Of a DNA stretch of 64,000 bases, positions 14,400 through 25,830 are shown in pieces. Under the pieces are notes generated by a model. That model did no database searches and was not told where the DNA came from. It saw only the letters and a program-made list of their open reading frames with translations. The position numbers and the translations under genes are program-made. Source of the DNA: Misgurnus anguillicaudatus (taxonomy: Eukaryota; Chordata; Actinopteri; Cypriniformes; Cobitidae). The stretch spans positions 9,636,001 through 9,700,000 of the forward strand of contig NC_073346.2 in the NCBI RefSeq assembly GCF_027580225.2. Reading direction: 5' to 3'. Position 1 is the first letter of the stretch, and each line of letters opens with the position of its first letter.

Positions 14400-14944
14400 C
14401 AGCCCAGTCTCCTGAAAATGCGTATAAATAGCACGAAGTGTAAAACTCGTGCAATACATACGCCAAATTCCACTTTGGCGTGCATATGATACGCAAGTCC
14501 TTCCCATTCACTTAAACGGGGCATCTTTTTTTGTCGTTTTATTTATTGGTTTCTCAATTTTTTTGCTTTTTTTTACAGTTTTCGCTTGGGTTTAGGGTTA
14601 GAACAACTTTTTGTTATATAAAAATGACATCCTAACCCAAACCCCAACTCTAACCCCAACTCCAAGCGACCATGGCTTAAATATGGACAAAAACATTGAA
14701 AAACCTGTATATTAAATAACCTCATTAAGCAAATCTAAAATCTAACCCTAAACCCAAGCGAGAATGGTTTAATAGACGGAGAAAAATTGAGAGACCAATA
14801 AATAAAACGACAAAAAAAGATGCCCCGTTTGAGTGAATGGGAAGGACTTGCGTGTCGTGTGCGCGCCGGGGTGGAGTTTGGCGTGTGTGTTGCGCGAGTT
14901 TTGCACTTCGTGCTATTTGTGCGCAACCTCAGGAGACTGGGTTG
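14400..14944. mobile_element. hAT-like foldback element with about 155-bp inverted ends
   Basis: Ends CAGCCCAGTCTCCTGA and the complement of CAACCCAGTCTCCTGA, flanked by a perfect 8-bp duplication TCTATATC (14392-14399 and 14945-14952). Long inverted arms (about 14403-14560 and 14785-14941) enclose telomere-like CTAACCC/GGGTTAG-type sequence. No transposase. The 8-bp duplication and CAG ends support hAT. Confidence 0.9.
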
Positions 14945-14952
14945 TCTATATC

Positions 14953-15800
14953 TGTATGAGGTAAGCAGTTTAACAATTTATTAAATAGCACTGGATCAAA
15001 TTCAGGCCTTACCTAATCCATCTATTGAGTATGAAACAGAGAATAGTGCCGAGCAGGTGGTGTTGGCCAGACAAGTCAGTTTTTTGGGGTCGATTACAGA
15101 GACATATGGTGTATTAACACCTTCACCTGACCACAGTGCAGATGAGCTTTTCTGAAGTGACCTTAGAGCACAGAGCAATTACCGCCATCTTTTCCCTATT
15201 CAACACATCCAATGATCTCTCTGGCTCTCGTACAACATTGGTCTTGACCTTAAGTATGTGGGTATAAGAAAATATGGATGGCTTGGGGTGTTAGGGTGAC
15301 TGTGTGGAGTCATGCATTTGTTTTTAAGCACTGTGCCCCAGCTGGTATAGAAAAAGTACTAAGTAAGAACAAGCAAGGTGCTGGGGGAAAACATTTACGT
15401 GGCCGCTGCATCTATACCTGCTTATCCGTCGGTCTGTACGGAGATGTACGGGAAGCAAGACTACAGTAACGCAAATGGACCACACTGCCTTCCTTGTAGG
15501 CAAGCACAAAATAGAAAGAATTGAAGGTAGCGTTGTGCTTCACCTGTGAGATGGAAGGTATCATATGTCAAAAAAAGAGGGACTTTGAACAAGCAAGTGA
15601 TGGCATACAGCTGAGGTAGAGGAATGGTCAGTTCAAGAACTTTTGTGTGTTATGTATTATCTACTTCAGATGCCTAGTCCTGACCCTTAAAAGGTATCCA
15701 GGAATTGGACATGGTGGTCAGATGGGGATACTTTCAATCTTTCTCTTATTCCTTGTGTCTCCGACCTCACCTCCAGGCTTGGAGCCTCCAGTTTTGGAGA
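14953..15800. other. intergenic with one copy of a 100-bp duplicated segment
   Basis: Contains 15380-15480, a diverged direct copy of 16688-16793 (see that entry). Nothing else in this stretch is recognised. Confidence 0.4.
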
Positions 15801-16894
15801 TAGACTAAAAAAATGGCAAAGTTTGTGAGCTGGTCAGCCTCGGTTTGCACAGATGTCTCTGGGCAGAGTCAGATTGCTCGTGTTTCCCTCTTCTCTCCCC
15901 GCAGACGCACTGCGGCAGCCACGGCACACACACACACTTCCAACCTTACACACACACTGCACTCACTTCTGTTTTTAGGAGGGAGGGAGTGGGACGGCTC
16001 TCTTGTCTTGTCTCAGCCAAACTATTCTTTCTTCAAGTCTCTTCTCGCTTGGAAGGCTTTCTTCCGGAACGTGCGATCGCACCGGAGAAGTTCGGACGCA
16101 GATTTTTGCCAAACCTTCCGAAACTTGGATCCGTACGCTGGGCGTCGATGAGGAATATGGCATTTGCACAGGGTTTGCATCCTAAATGTGCAGTCTTCCT
16201 CGGAAGAAAAGGAGAGCATCTTCTTGCTACTGTGGAGGACTTGTGTGTCACTGGATTATTGGACACCAGATAGCGTTTCTGCTTCATATTTAAGGCTGTG
16301 ACCGCAGGCCTATTCTCGGACACATACGGCACAGTCATCCTGTAACTGGATAATAGAAAAGCCCTCTTTCTGTCCCAGACAAGCTGACCTAAATTGATCC
16401 CAGTACTGTCTGGAAGCCTCAAGTGAGAGAGCGTGAGAGAGAGAGATACACACACAGCTGCGTAGCTCTTAACCAGCAGAGCTGCTCTTCACCGGCAGCC
16501 ATCGTGTGGAGAATCGAAGGGATTGCAGACCCTCACTCTCTTTTCCTGAGCTGCTGGAGGGAAACTGGCACGCCTTGTCACATCTCTTGGGGATCAGCTC
16601 CTTTCCATCCGCTTCTTCCTCCTTTCTGGTTCTCTTTAGCAGGTATCAATCAGTCGGACTTCGGTCGCATTTTTATGGTGAATTAGCCGCCGGTGCTGGG
16701 GGAGAACATCTAGCGTGGCCGCTGCGTCTATACCTGCTCAACCGCCTGTCTGTACGGAGATGTACGGGAAGCAAAACTACATAACGCAAATGGAGCAGCA
16801 TGAAAGAGCTCGATGGGCACGTCTCGAGGATTACAGAAGGGATGTATCCTTTGCCTTGTCCTCTTTCTTTCTCCACCTCCTCCTGTTTATCATG
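15800..16894 (+). other. possible first exon of an unidentified gene
   Basis: This stretch is GC-richer than its surroundings and lacks transposon ends. It ends in an open frame starting at ATG 16761 (MYGKQNYITQMEQHERARWA, then RLEDYRRD) that stays open to a GTGAGT splice-donor consensus at 16894. About 950 bp before the ATG could be 5' UTR. I do not recognise the peptide, and the tail after RRD is hydrophobic and pyrimidine-coded, so the true exon may stop earlier. A diverged copy of the segment spanning the ATG lies 1.3 kb upstream. It could equally be a non-coding exon. Confidence 0.3.
16688..16793 (+). repeat. duplicated segment, second copy of 15380-15480
   Basis: Both copies read GGTGCTGGGGGA(A/G)AACAT, then TCTATACCTGCT, then GTACGGAGATGTACGGGAAG, then ACGCAAATGGA, with about 85-90% identity over roughly 100 bp and the same orientation. 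Confidence 0.85.
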
Positions 16895-16920
16895 TGAGTC
16901 TAATATGCTTTGCCATCTTT

Positions 16921-16940
16921 CTCTCTCTCTCTCTCTCTCT
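16921..16940. repeat. (CT)n microsatellite
   Basis: Ten perfect CT units. Confidence 0.9.
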
Positions 16941-16998
16941 TTTTCTGTCACACATGCTCATCTATTCTCTCTGTCATTATTCTCATCTCTGTTTCTAT

Positions 16999-16999
16999 G

Positions 17000-17081
<82 letters not shown>
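16999..17081. repeat. (GT)n microsatellite
   Basis: About 83 bp of GT with one GC interruption near 17005. Confidence 0.97.
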
Positions 17082-17083
<2 letters not shown>

Positions 17084-17089
17084 TTAAGG

Positions 17090-19380
17090 TAACTGTGATC
17101 AGTGCATTGTGCAGCTGAGTTATTTAAGAACCTATTTCCGATATTTTGTGCTTTCAGCAAGCCCATCCTGCCAGACTTAAGCTGTGGGTGCAGGAAACCG
17201 GAGTTATTGATATGAGGATATAATGGTTTCAGGAAACAATAAGTGGCATTTAAGTGCAATAAAAATAAAGATTTATATGCAATTTATCAGAAATATTGAA
17301 ATACATATAAAACACATGTATAATGTGGATTTCACAGATAATAAGTGTCACTTACTTGTATATATACTCTAGTACATATTCATATATACAGTATATATGC
17401 AGCCATTGTACTAGAGTATATATATATACAAGTAAGTGCTATATATAGCACAAAACTCTGTGAACTATTTAAATTACAATTTTGCAAGTATGGATACTTG
17501 TGTTTTACATAGAAATGTAATACATAGAAAATATATATGCATATTATATTAAACAAGGTTGCTCAGTTGTTATATATATATTTTATGATACATGACTCAA
17601 ATAGTGCATTTATAAGTAATGCAAAATGATGTGCTATGCAAAAGTCACATTATATGCTTTACTAAAAATATTTACTAAGATATTTATTTTTATTGTTAAT
17701 TTTAAATCACAAGCAAGTTTAGTTTTAGATAAACTCAGTTTAATTAATCTAAATACAAACTGAATTGTATGTCTTTTTTACATTGCACACATTAGATGGA
17801 AATATGGTTTGTATTTTAGGTCAGATGTCCTACACAGAAAAGACTCTTGCAATGTGATCTTGATTAAGTCTTTTTGTCTAGCAATAAACAGTAAATGAAA
17901 GGGGCACAATTAGCAACTTCTTTAGTGCATTGGGTCACACTTTGTATTAGGTGTCTTTAAGTACCATGTACTTACAGAATAGTTTCAATCTATACAATTC
18001 CCGTACACATTGTACTTGCATCTGCATGTAAACACACTCCTAACCCAATCCATAAACCCACCCCTAAAGCCCGGAGTATAGTCTGTTTTTTTTTTACATT
18101 TACGCAAGCTTACGCGCAATGTCGAATGCACATGCACGTCTTGGAATGTTTATTCAACAGAAGTTCGATGCATGCGCATAACTAAATGCAATGCATCTAA
18201 ATGCAACTAAATGCAATGCATCTCCTTGGCTACATCCTACATTCTCCTGTAAGTTGTCCCGGGTTTTCAAAAATCCGGTGGTGCACGTACAGTTTGCACA
18301 CACTCTTCTGATGATGAAAATTGTGTCATGCACACTGTATGCTGACCCTATATAGGACCATACTTCGGCCTTAACCCTAAACCTACCCAGAAAAACATGT
18401 ACGTACAATTTATTAAATGCTTGATTTTTATGACACCTACTGTTAAGTGAGTTTTGTTAAAACTTAATGTGTGTGATGCATTGTTATGTATGTAATTTGT
18501 ATTAAAAAAATGAAAATAAATAAAAACAATCAAAAGTAAACAAGGCAATGACATTTATTCATATATTTTGTATTAAATCTTGTCAAAATCCATGTCAAAC
18601 CTTTAAAGAGTGTTTAAGATTCTAACTTTGACATTTCCCCATGAACATTTAAATAGTTAAAATGAGTTTTTCATCAAAAAGAGATTACAAGACGATTCAG
18701 ACACCCACCATGATCTAATCGTGGCAGGATGTCTATCGATCTCATCTCGGTCGCTGTGTTCTTCACCTTTGAACTGCGTCTGTGTCACTCGTAAGAGACA
18801 AATCAACTGGTCTGGATAACATCTGAGTATATTAGACATCATGATTACAGCCTCCTCTATCTCTAGCACACACTCAGCGTATCATAATATCACTGGCCTT
18901 TCTGTTCCCATGCAGCATATTATATGTCAATAAGCTGAAGCTAGCCTATAGCACATTAAATCATGTTGTGTTTCCTACTCTAAATCACCAGATGACAGCC
19001 AGACAGAGTATCCCACTAAACATTGGAAATGTCAGACGGATATGTTGTCATTGTGACAATGTGTTGTTTAGATGTTTTGCAAATGAGTCAATGAATGTGC
19101 TAATATTAGTATTATATTTTAAATAACTTCAGCTAGCATTACTTGTTTTCCCATTGCTTGTTGTTTTTGGGAACTTTTTAGCCTTCTGTAGAGCACAAAA
19201 GAAGTGATTTATTGCAAAATGTACAAGCCATTCTTTTCCATACAATGAAAACGAATGGTAATCACTGCTTTTAAAGGCAATAATAACAACAGCATTAAAC
19301 TGTTTCTCATACAAAGTTATGCTAAAGTTTCGAATTGATTGCCATTTGGACAAGTACAATTACAAACGTAAAAATGTACA
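17090..19380. other. intergenic, no supported gene
   Basis: AT-rich. A palindromic patch at about 17348-17432 (ACTTACTTGTATATATACTCTAGTAC and its inverse) could form a hairpin. The remainder shows only short chance frames. Confidence 0.4.
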
Positions 19381-19381
19381 C

Positions 19382-19478
19382 TCCAAAAAATATTTGGTTA
19401 TTTTCAACCCAGCATTGGGTCAAAAATGGGCGAACCCAAACCATTGGGTTGTAATTGAACCTATGTTGGGTTTTTTCA
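19382..19478. repeat. GGGTT-rich dispersed repeat fragment
   Basis: TTTTCAACCCAGCATTGGGT followed by CAAAAATGGGCGAACCCAAA-type sequence, the same family as 1-155. Its partner half at about 20700-20815 suggests later insertions split it. Confidence 0.75.
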
Positions 19479-19690
19479 ACCAGCCTGATCTCATGAGAAT
19501 TTGTACATATTTTACGAGTTGGATAATTCGTAGAAAAAATGTATGATTATCATTAAAACCAATAACCCCTAACCCAAAAGCGTCACAGGGGTCAAGGCAA
19601 ATCATACAAAATGTATGAATGTGGTTGTACGAATGAATACAAATTAGCCACTTTGAAAAATACATACAAATTGCCATTAGATAGCTTTGG
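19479..19690. repeat. truncated DNA-transposon fragment (CAGCCTGATCTCATGAGAAT end)
   Basis: Begins with a recognisable MITE end CAGCCTGATCTCATGAGAAT, but the matching inverted end is absent, so it is truncated. Confidence 0.55.
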
Positions 19691-19694
19691 TTTC

Positions 19695-20700
19695 AACCAT
19701 AGATTGTAAAAAAAGATAGACGTACTGTCCGTGACGTCACCCATAGGTTTCTGAAGATTGTTTTTGAAGCTTAAAGGGGACAGAGAATGAAAAATCATTT
19801 TTACCTTGTCTTTGTTGAATAATGGTAGTCTACCCACATTCACAAACATACAAAAAGTGCTAAACATGCTAAACAGCTCAGTCTCATAGAAACTCCTCTT
19901 TTAGAAATGTCAGCCAGAAAACAGCCCGATCTGAAAAACTGATGCTTATGACATCACAGGCATCTAACTGCCCTTCCACTTTAAAATAATTGGCTAAATT
20001 TTTTGAGTGGCAGCAAAGTCAACCAATCAGTAATGAGATTGCAAGTTAAGCCAGTAGGGGGAGCCAAATAGGTGCAAAACCACTTGTTTAAAATCCCCCA
20101 CCCTAATAGAGCTATCTGAGAGAGGTTTTTAGGAAGCTTCTAAGGCATTACAGACCCAAACAAATTTTTTTTTGCCTACATGTCACATCACAGAACAAGG
20201 ATAAATACTCCGTTCAATCATTCTATGTCACCTTTAAAGTGGGCGTTGCCATCTTGGCCGCGCGTCACAGCGCATCACTTGCCGATAACCGAAAATGGGT
20301 AAAGAGGCGGGATGTGGGTGAAGCTGAGGTGGCTGGTTGCTGAAACCACGCCCGCCTAGTTCGACTCTACTGACAGCAGTGGCTGTTCAACCGTCACTCA
20401 AGTGGCCACGCCCTTAATTATGCAGAACTTTAAGGCTTAATATCATTTAAACGAATGAGTTACAAAAAAATCACCTCCTTCATAGTTGTCATGAAGGGCA
20501 AAATTAGCTATACAGACCAAAAACACTTTTTGTACCAGGCTGTAAACATATTATTTTCTATTGCAAAGTTGGCCATTTTAACATGGTGGTCTATGGGAAT
20601 TGACTCCCTTTTGGAGCCAGCCTCTAGCGGCCAGTCAATGAATTGCAGTTTAAATCACTTCTGTATTGGCTTCGGCAGAGAGATCGGAAGGTTGCCCCTC
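19695..20700. mobile_element. cyprinid DNA-transposon-derived repeat, split by a TTAA MITE
   Basis: Left part holds TGTCCGTGACGTCACCCATA. Right part holds GGTGGTCTATGGGAATTGAC and GCAGTTTAAATCACTTCTGT; both are familiar segments of one repeat. The 459-bp TTAA element at 19775-20233 interrupts it. Confidence 0.65.
19775..20233. mobile_element. TTAA-flanked MITE (AGGGGACAGAGAATG ends)
   Basis: TTAA (19771-19774 and 20234-20237) flanks ends AGGGGACAGAGAATG and the complement of AGGTGACATAGAATG. 459 bp, no coding capacity. Confidence 0.88.
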
Positions 20701-20744
20701 GGTTTCAACTCATTATTGAGTCAAATATAAACATTTTCTAAATT

Positions 20745-21030
20745 AATTTAACCCATCAACTCGGTTTGTCCCTTTTTTTAACCTAACACTGGGTTGAAAA
20801 TAACCCAGAATTTTTTAGAGGGCAAATGATTTTCACACACCCTTAAAAAATGCTGGGTTATTGCCAACCCAGTGTTGGGTCAAAAAGTGACAAATCCAGC
20901 TGTTGGGTTAAAAACAATCCTTTTTTTGACCCAACAATGGGTTAAAACAGCCCAGCATACAACCCATCAAGTTGGGTTTGTCCCTTTTTGACCCAATGCT
21001 GGGTTTAAAAATAGCCCTGCAATTTTAAAA
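20745..21030. repeat. GGGTT-rich repeats including one complete foldback copy
   Basis: 20846-21030 starts TTAAAAAATGCTGGGTTATT and ends ...CCAATGCTGGGTTTAAAAA, a self-complementary unit built of GGGTT/AACCC blocks. 20745-20815 is the remaining half of a split copy. Confidence 0.8.
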
Positions 21031-22525
21031 ATGCATGTGAACTATTACTTTATGCATTCAAATCATAAATATAAGATTATTTACAATCTTTATCTTTCTG
21101 TCTGGTTTTATCATCATGTGACCGAATATCTATCCAGAGGGAAATGTCATGCATACAACAGTATCTAACTCTGTGTACATACCATCATTATGACTGGAGT
21201 CTCCAAGCCCCTGTTCTCAGATTAATATAAATTCTTTGACATTTCAGTAAAAACGTCCTTACATCATACCCGTACATAATGAGCATCTATTACACTCCAT
21301 ACAATGAATGGGTTGTGTTATTATTCGAAACTAGAAACACCTTCAACAGGGAAAATGGTTTGTGTGACATTTGCAGAACACTAGACTCATTTCTTTCTTT
21401 AATGCCAGGTTTTGGTCTGAGACGCAGGGTGGTTGTGGATCAATATCTGACTGGTGAATAAACAAGTCTTTGATTTCATAACACACGGCGTCTGTTCGCT
21501 CTGTTTTTTATTTTTTAACAAGTTGGGAAACAGCAGAACAGTCATTATGTTCTTGAGAAAGACATGATAGACAACGGCATGCTTCAGACATGGTGATTAA
21601 TCACGATTTCTTGTTTGCTTCGCTCATGCTCGCATGTAATGACTGCTGTCCGTCAGTCTTTAAAAGTCTTGAATTAGCATCACTGTTGGCAGCGCTCAGC
21701 TTAGGCTCTTGTGGACACGGCGCTCATTTATCATTCAGTAGCATCTGAAAAATATGTCCTGCCAATCACATCTGAAAGCTCTTCAAAGAAGTGGTTTCTC
21801 TTCTGTTTTCCAGCCGTGGCACAGCTGTGACACTTCATACCTAACTTACAATAATTACAATCACATGGCAGCCTAAATAACCTGTAAAGCACAAGAATGA
21901 ATTTGTTCATCTGTTTTGTGTTCATTTGAAGGTCTTATTATGAAATAAATGCCATTTTTAGCCCCAGCAAGTGAGACCTAGTTTACTGTTGTTTATAAGT
22001 TAAAAATAAACTTATTCAGATCCTTCAAACTGGGTTTTGTAGGTGATGTGTGTAATTTTTTCTCATTTTTGCATTTCATAACGGTTTAACATGCTTATAC
22101 AATTATGAGACATTTTAAGGTTTAACTGCCCAAAATGTGAAGATACTGCATAATTGAGGTGTAGTTTGCACTACCCAGTTAGCAACATTGGCACAACCTG
22201 TTTGAGTAAGTGCTGGACAGACTGTTTGGCAAAATGCTGGTGAATAAAATAGGACAATGCCTATTTGGGAAAACATCACTATATATGCATTTTGTTTAGT
22301 GCTGTCAATAATACAGAAATAACAACGACTTTTGCTTACTTTTAGATTTAGGAGAAGTTTCACTTCTGTCTTTGTGTTAAAAAATATTTACAAGCGATTC
22401 GTGACAAGTGATTCATTTCTTCATAATTATGTAACACACTTGTCATTTATGTTACGTGTTCTGATCCTGGACATGAAAATACTCACAAACTTACGTTTTG
22501 AAATAATCGCTATGAAAAAAACGTT
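21031..22525. other. intergenic, no supported gene
   Basis: Unique-looking sequence. No gene, RNA or complete repeat recognised. Confidence 0.4.
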
Positions 22526-22622
22526 AACACTTTACAATAAGGTTGCATTTATTCATCTTTGTTAATGTTACTTAATACAGTTGTTCATGTTAGTGCATTA
22601 AACATTAAAGGGCACATCCCTG

Positions 22623-23624
22623 GTAGTACACTTCCATAGTTTACTTAAAGTGCTTTATTTTCACACACTAATTTTGTACTTAATATACAAAAAATTCATC
22701 TTTAGTACTTTTTAAGATGGTCTTAAGATGATCTAAGTGTACTTCACTGTGCTATTTTGAGACACTATGAATATGAACTAAAATGCACTTTTAACATACT
22801 ATCTCTGTATTAAAAATGTATTTAGTTAACACTTGTATTAAACTTGAACTCAACTTTCATACAAAGATGGGTTCAAGTTTACTACAAGTGGTACCTAAAT
22901 ACATTTTTTAAATAAATTATTAGCACATTTTAGTTTATATTTATGGTGTCACAAAATAGCACAGTGAAGTACACTTAGGGGCCAGTCACACCAAAAGCGC
23001 TTCCCACGCCTGGAAACGCAAGGCGCGACGCACTGCCCCCCTTCAAAAGAGCAGTGCGACGCGGCCTCCCATATTGCTAAGCAACCACCGAGCCAGCCGT
23101 CCCGTCAATCAAACATTGAAGCGTGAACGCTCTTTTGCTGTTAACTGTCATATTAGCAGAAACTTTAAAAAGAGGGCGCTTGCTCTGACCTTGTTTGAGG
23201 GTGAGAGATGCACAAACACGCAGGAGATTGTGAGCGAGTGGAGTCCGGTTCTTCAAAGCAACTGTAAACTTAACTCACCACAACGTAAGGCCCGCCTCTC
23301 CCCTCATTCGATTGGACAATGCAAAGACGCGAATGACGTCGGGCACTTCTCCGCTCTCAGCGCTCCTTCAAAAACGCGTGCGCGGCAGGCGGCAAAAAAC
23401 CGCAAGGCGCTCGGCGCGCAAAAACAGCGCGCAAACGCGCCCTGCCCATAGAATATCATTCAAAAAAGGCGCCTGCAACTGCCATAAATGCTTTTGGTGT
23501 GACTGGCCCCTTAGATGTTCTTAAGATTATCTCAAAAAGTACTAAAGATTAATTTTTTTTATATTAAGTACAAAATTAGTGTGCGAAAATAAAGCACTTT
23601 AAGACCACTATGAAAGTGTACTAC
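22623..23624. mobile_element. long-palindrome foldback element, split by a Harbinger MITE
   Basis: GTAGTACACTT...AAAGTGCTTTATTTTC at the left is mirrored at the right, ending AAGTGTACTAC. The inverted arms are about 200 bp each. Removing the nested 22978-23510 insertion leaves about 466 bp. Confidence 0.8.
22978..23510. mobile_element. PIF/Harbinger-type MITE (GGGGCCAGTCACACC ends)
   Basis: Perfect inverted ends GGGGCCAGTCACACCAAAAGC, flanked by the 3-bp duplication TTA (22975-22977 and 23511-23513), the PIF/Harbinger signature. 533 bp, GC-richer than its host. The long frame inside is not a gene. A diverged relative lies at about 48990-49410. Confidence 0.9.
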
Positions 23625-24289
23625 TTTTTAGCCTGGGATATCGTGCCCATTTTTAATAGATGTAATACATGTCTCAGGTGTGTCTAGAATGTGTCTGTGA
23701 AGTTAAAGCTCAAAATACCCTACAGATTATTTGTTATAGCATGTCCAAAATGCCCCTATTTGGGCGAGAGCAAAAAGCACAGTTTTTTCTGTGTGTACCT
23801 TTAAATGCAAATGAGCTCCTGCTTTTAGTTAAAAAAAGATCAGATTTTTTGTGAATACATTCTGGGACAATAGTATCTTTATCCACAATGTACAATGTTT
23901 ATGTAAAATTTGCTAACAAACACATTAAGAAAACCTTTTGGATAAAGTTAGCAAGCCAGTCAGTGGCTATAGGGAGGGGCTTTATCAGTGTGACATCACA
24001 TTAACAAGAGAATCAACATGTCTAATGAAACTGCTTTGGTTTAATGGGGATTAAAAAGAAGGGGTGGGTGGATCTTTTTCATTGTGGGGTTGCCAACACA
24101 CATTAATGTCTATTTTGTAAAACACCTTGTAAAAGTGGATTTTTCATAAAATGGGGCCTTTAAATAATGTAAGTTTTGATTTTAAAATGTATCAGTAAAT
24201 GATGAAGTGAACCTTAACAAAAAAATTTTAAATGCTAATTTTAGCTAATGCATTAATTAATGTTAACAAATGGATCAATGACAAAACAA

Positions 24290-25430
24290 GATCCTAAAAA
24301 GTATTTATAAAAAATCTTGTTGTAATGCATAATTTTGGGACAGGAACAATGTGTTTAACTTTTTTATTGAACAACATTTCAGTACATTTTAATGATTTAA
24401 AAAAAAAATTTTTTATCCCCATTCAAACAAAATGTCAGACGATACAACTAATAATTGTCAATTTGCCAGATAAGTTAAAATGCGCTGCCTGTGTCAATCA
24501 TGCTAAGTGTTTGTTTACTTGATAGTGGCATTTAAAATTATAATCCTGAAAATAGTTTGAAAGCGCAAAACCACTTTACCATAAAGGTGACATACTATAA
24601 ATTTCATAACAATATTTATATATTTTTAAAGTATTATAACAATTTTGGACAAGCTTTGCTTGCATTTATTTAAACTAAAATGATTAGCTAAATTATTAAA
24701 ATTATTTTGCTTAATGTTTTTTTTTATAGCAGTTGCGCCCTTTGACTTTCTGGTTGTACCACCTGACCTCTGCAATGAATTTACAGTTAACAGACTTCTA
24801 CCTGGATGCTGTTGTAAGCTTTTGACTGTGATCTCAAATTCATAAAAAGTGTTTGATACATTTTTCTAGTTTTGTATTGGTTGTACCACCTGACACATAC
24901 TGTAAAGTGTACCCGGATACCCATTACATTAAAGTAGCTATTTTTTTTGTATCTGAGACTAATCTGCAAACTTTTCATTCAGACCACCTAAAGTTCACTA
25001 ACTGGATGATGTGTTATCATGTCATACTTAACTTCTTAGTAAGGCCCATGACTGTGGTTGTACTACCTTGACATTTGAGAACATCCAAATAGTTGGAGTG
25101 TAAGTTTTTCCTATTATCCTAACATTTCAACAACTACTGAAATTCGTTTAAAGGAAATGTTTTTAACATAAAATAATAGCAGAGTATTTTATTTTTAATC
25201 ATTTAAACACCATTTTTACTGTTGTCTACTGTTGTGCTAATTTTAAGTTGCCCCGCCTGACATTTTAAGTTTAAGTTATACAAAAATTTGTATAAATGAT
25301 ATAAAAATATTGAAAATGTATCTAAACTAAATAGGTTGTATAGAAAAAAGTGACACATGTCATGCATGTATCTAATTATTTTCATAGTACATAATGCCCC
25401 TGGATACAAAAATATGCATGTCATGCCATT
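24290..25430. other. unidentified internal sequence with a recurring TTGTACCACCTGAC motif
   Basis: The motif or a close variant occurs at 24754-24767, 24881-24894, 25058-25072 and 25248-25261, spaced 127-190 bp apart. No open frame spans them. The function is unknown. Confidence 0.5.
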
Positions 25431-25704
25431 GACCCAAATACAACCTTATTGTAAAGTGTTATCAAAAACAGCTCTGCAAATACTGCAGGCTTATAACCTC
25501 ATGTGAAATGTATTTCAGTTGCATTTACCAACTGTACTATATCTGTTGTTTTCAAATCTAAGCATTACTGTTGTGAATTTTAACATGCATGCACAAAACA
25601 TCATAGCAAATCACTTTGCAAACATTTCCACCCAAATGATCTGTCACATGCACCTTCTACCATTGAATTTAAATATCAACAGGGTTTCAGACTAAAACAA
25701 ATAC

Positions 25705-25830
25705 TGAGATATTTTCAATCCAGTGTTGGGTCAAAAAGGGACAAACCCAGCCGTTAGGGTTAAATCAACGCAGAAAATGTTTATATTTGACCCAACCCTG
25801 GGTTGAAAATAACCCAGCATTTTTTAGATT
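25705..25830. repeat. GGGTT-rich dispersed repeat
   Basis: TTCAATCCAGTGTTGGGTCA ... TTGACCCAACCCTGGGTTGA, a further copy of the family at 1 and 20.8 kb. Confidence 0.8.

Larger units (their letters stand above)
22609..24159. mobile_element. TTAA-flanked element (AGGGCACAT.../...ATGGGGCCT), interrupted
   Basis: TTAA at 22605-22608 and 24160-24163. The ends are weakly inverted (AGGGCACATCCC against AGGCCCCATTTTATG). Internal text such as CCTTTAAATGCAAATGAGCT and GGGTGGGTGGAT matches a familiar cyprinid repeat. It is split near its left end by the palindromic element 22623-23624. Confidence 0.75.
22526..25461. mobile_element. outer DNA element with ACACTTTACAATAAGGTTG ends
   Basis: AACACTTTACAATAAGGTTG near 22525 is mirrored by CAACCTTATTGTAAAGTGTT at about 25442-25461. 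Inner parts rich in GTTAATG/GCATTAA match this well-known fish repeat. It is the outermost layer of a nest of at least four elements, so its own DNA is much shorter than the span. Confidence 0.7.

Noticed and set aside
14560..14790. CTAACCC/GGGTTAG-like stretches suggesting interstitial telomere repeats
   Set aside because: They are short, irregular and part of the hAT foldback at 14400-14944.
23074..23451. 125-residue frame inside the Harbinger MITE
   Set aside because: It lies wholly within a non-autonomous MITE, shows no transposase motif, and the older copy at 49 kb does not keep the frame.
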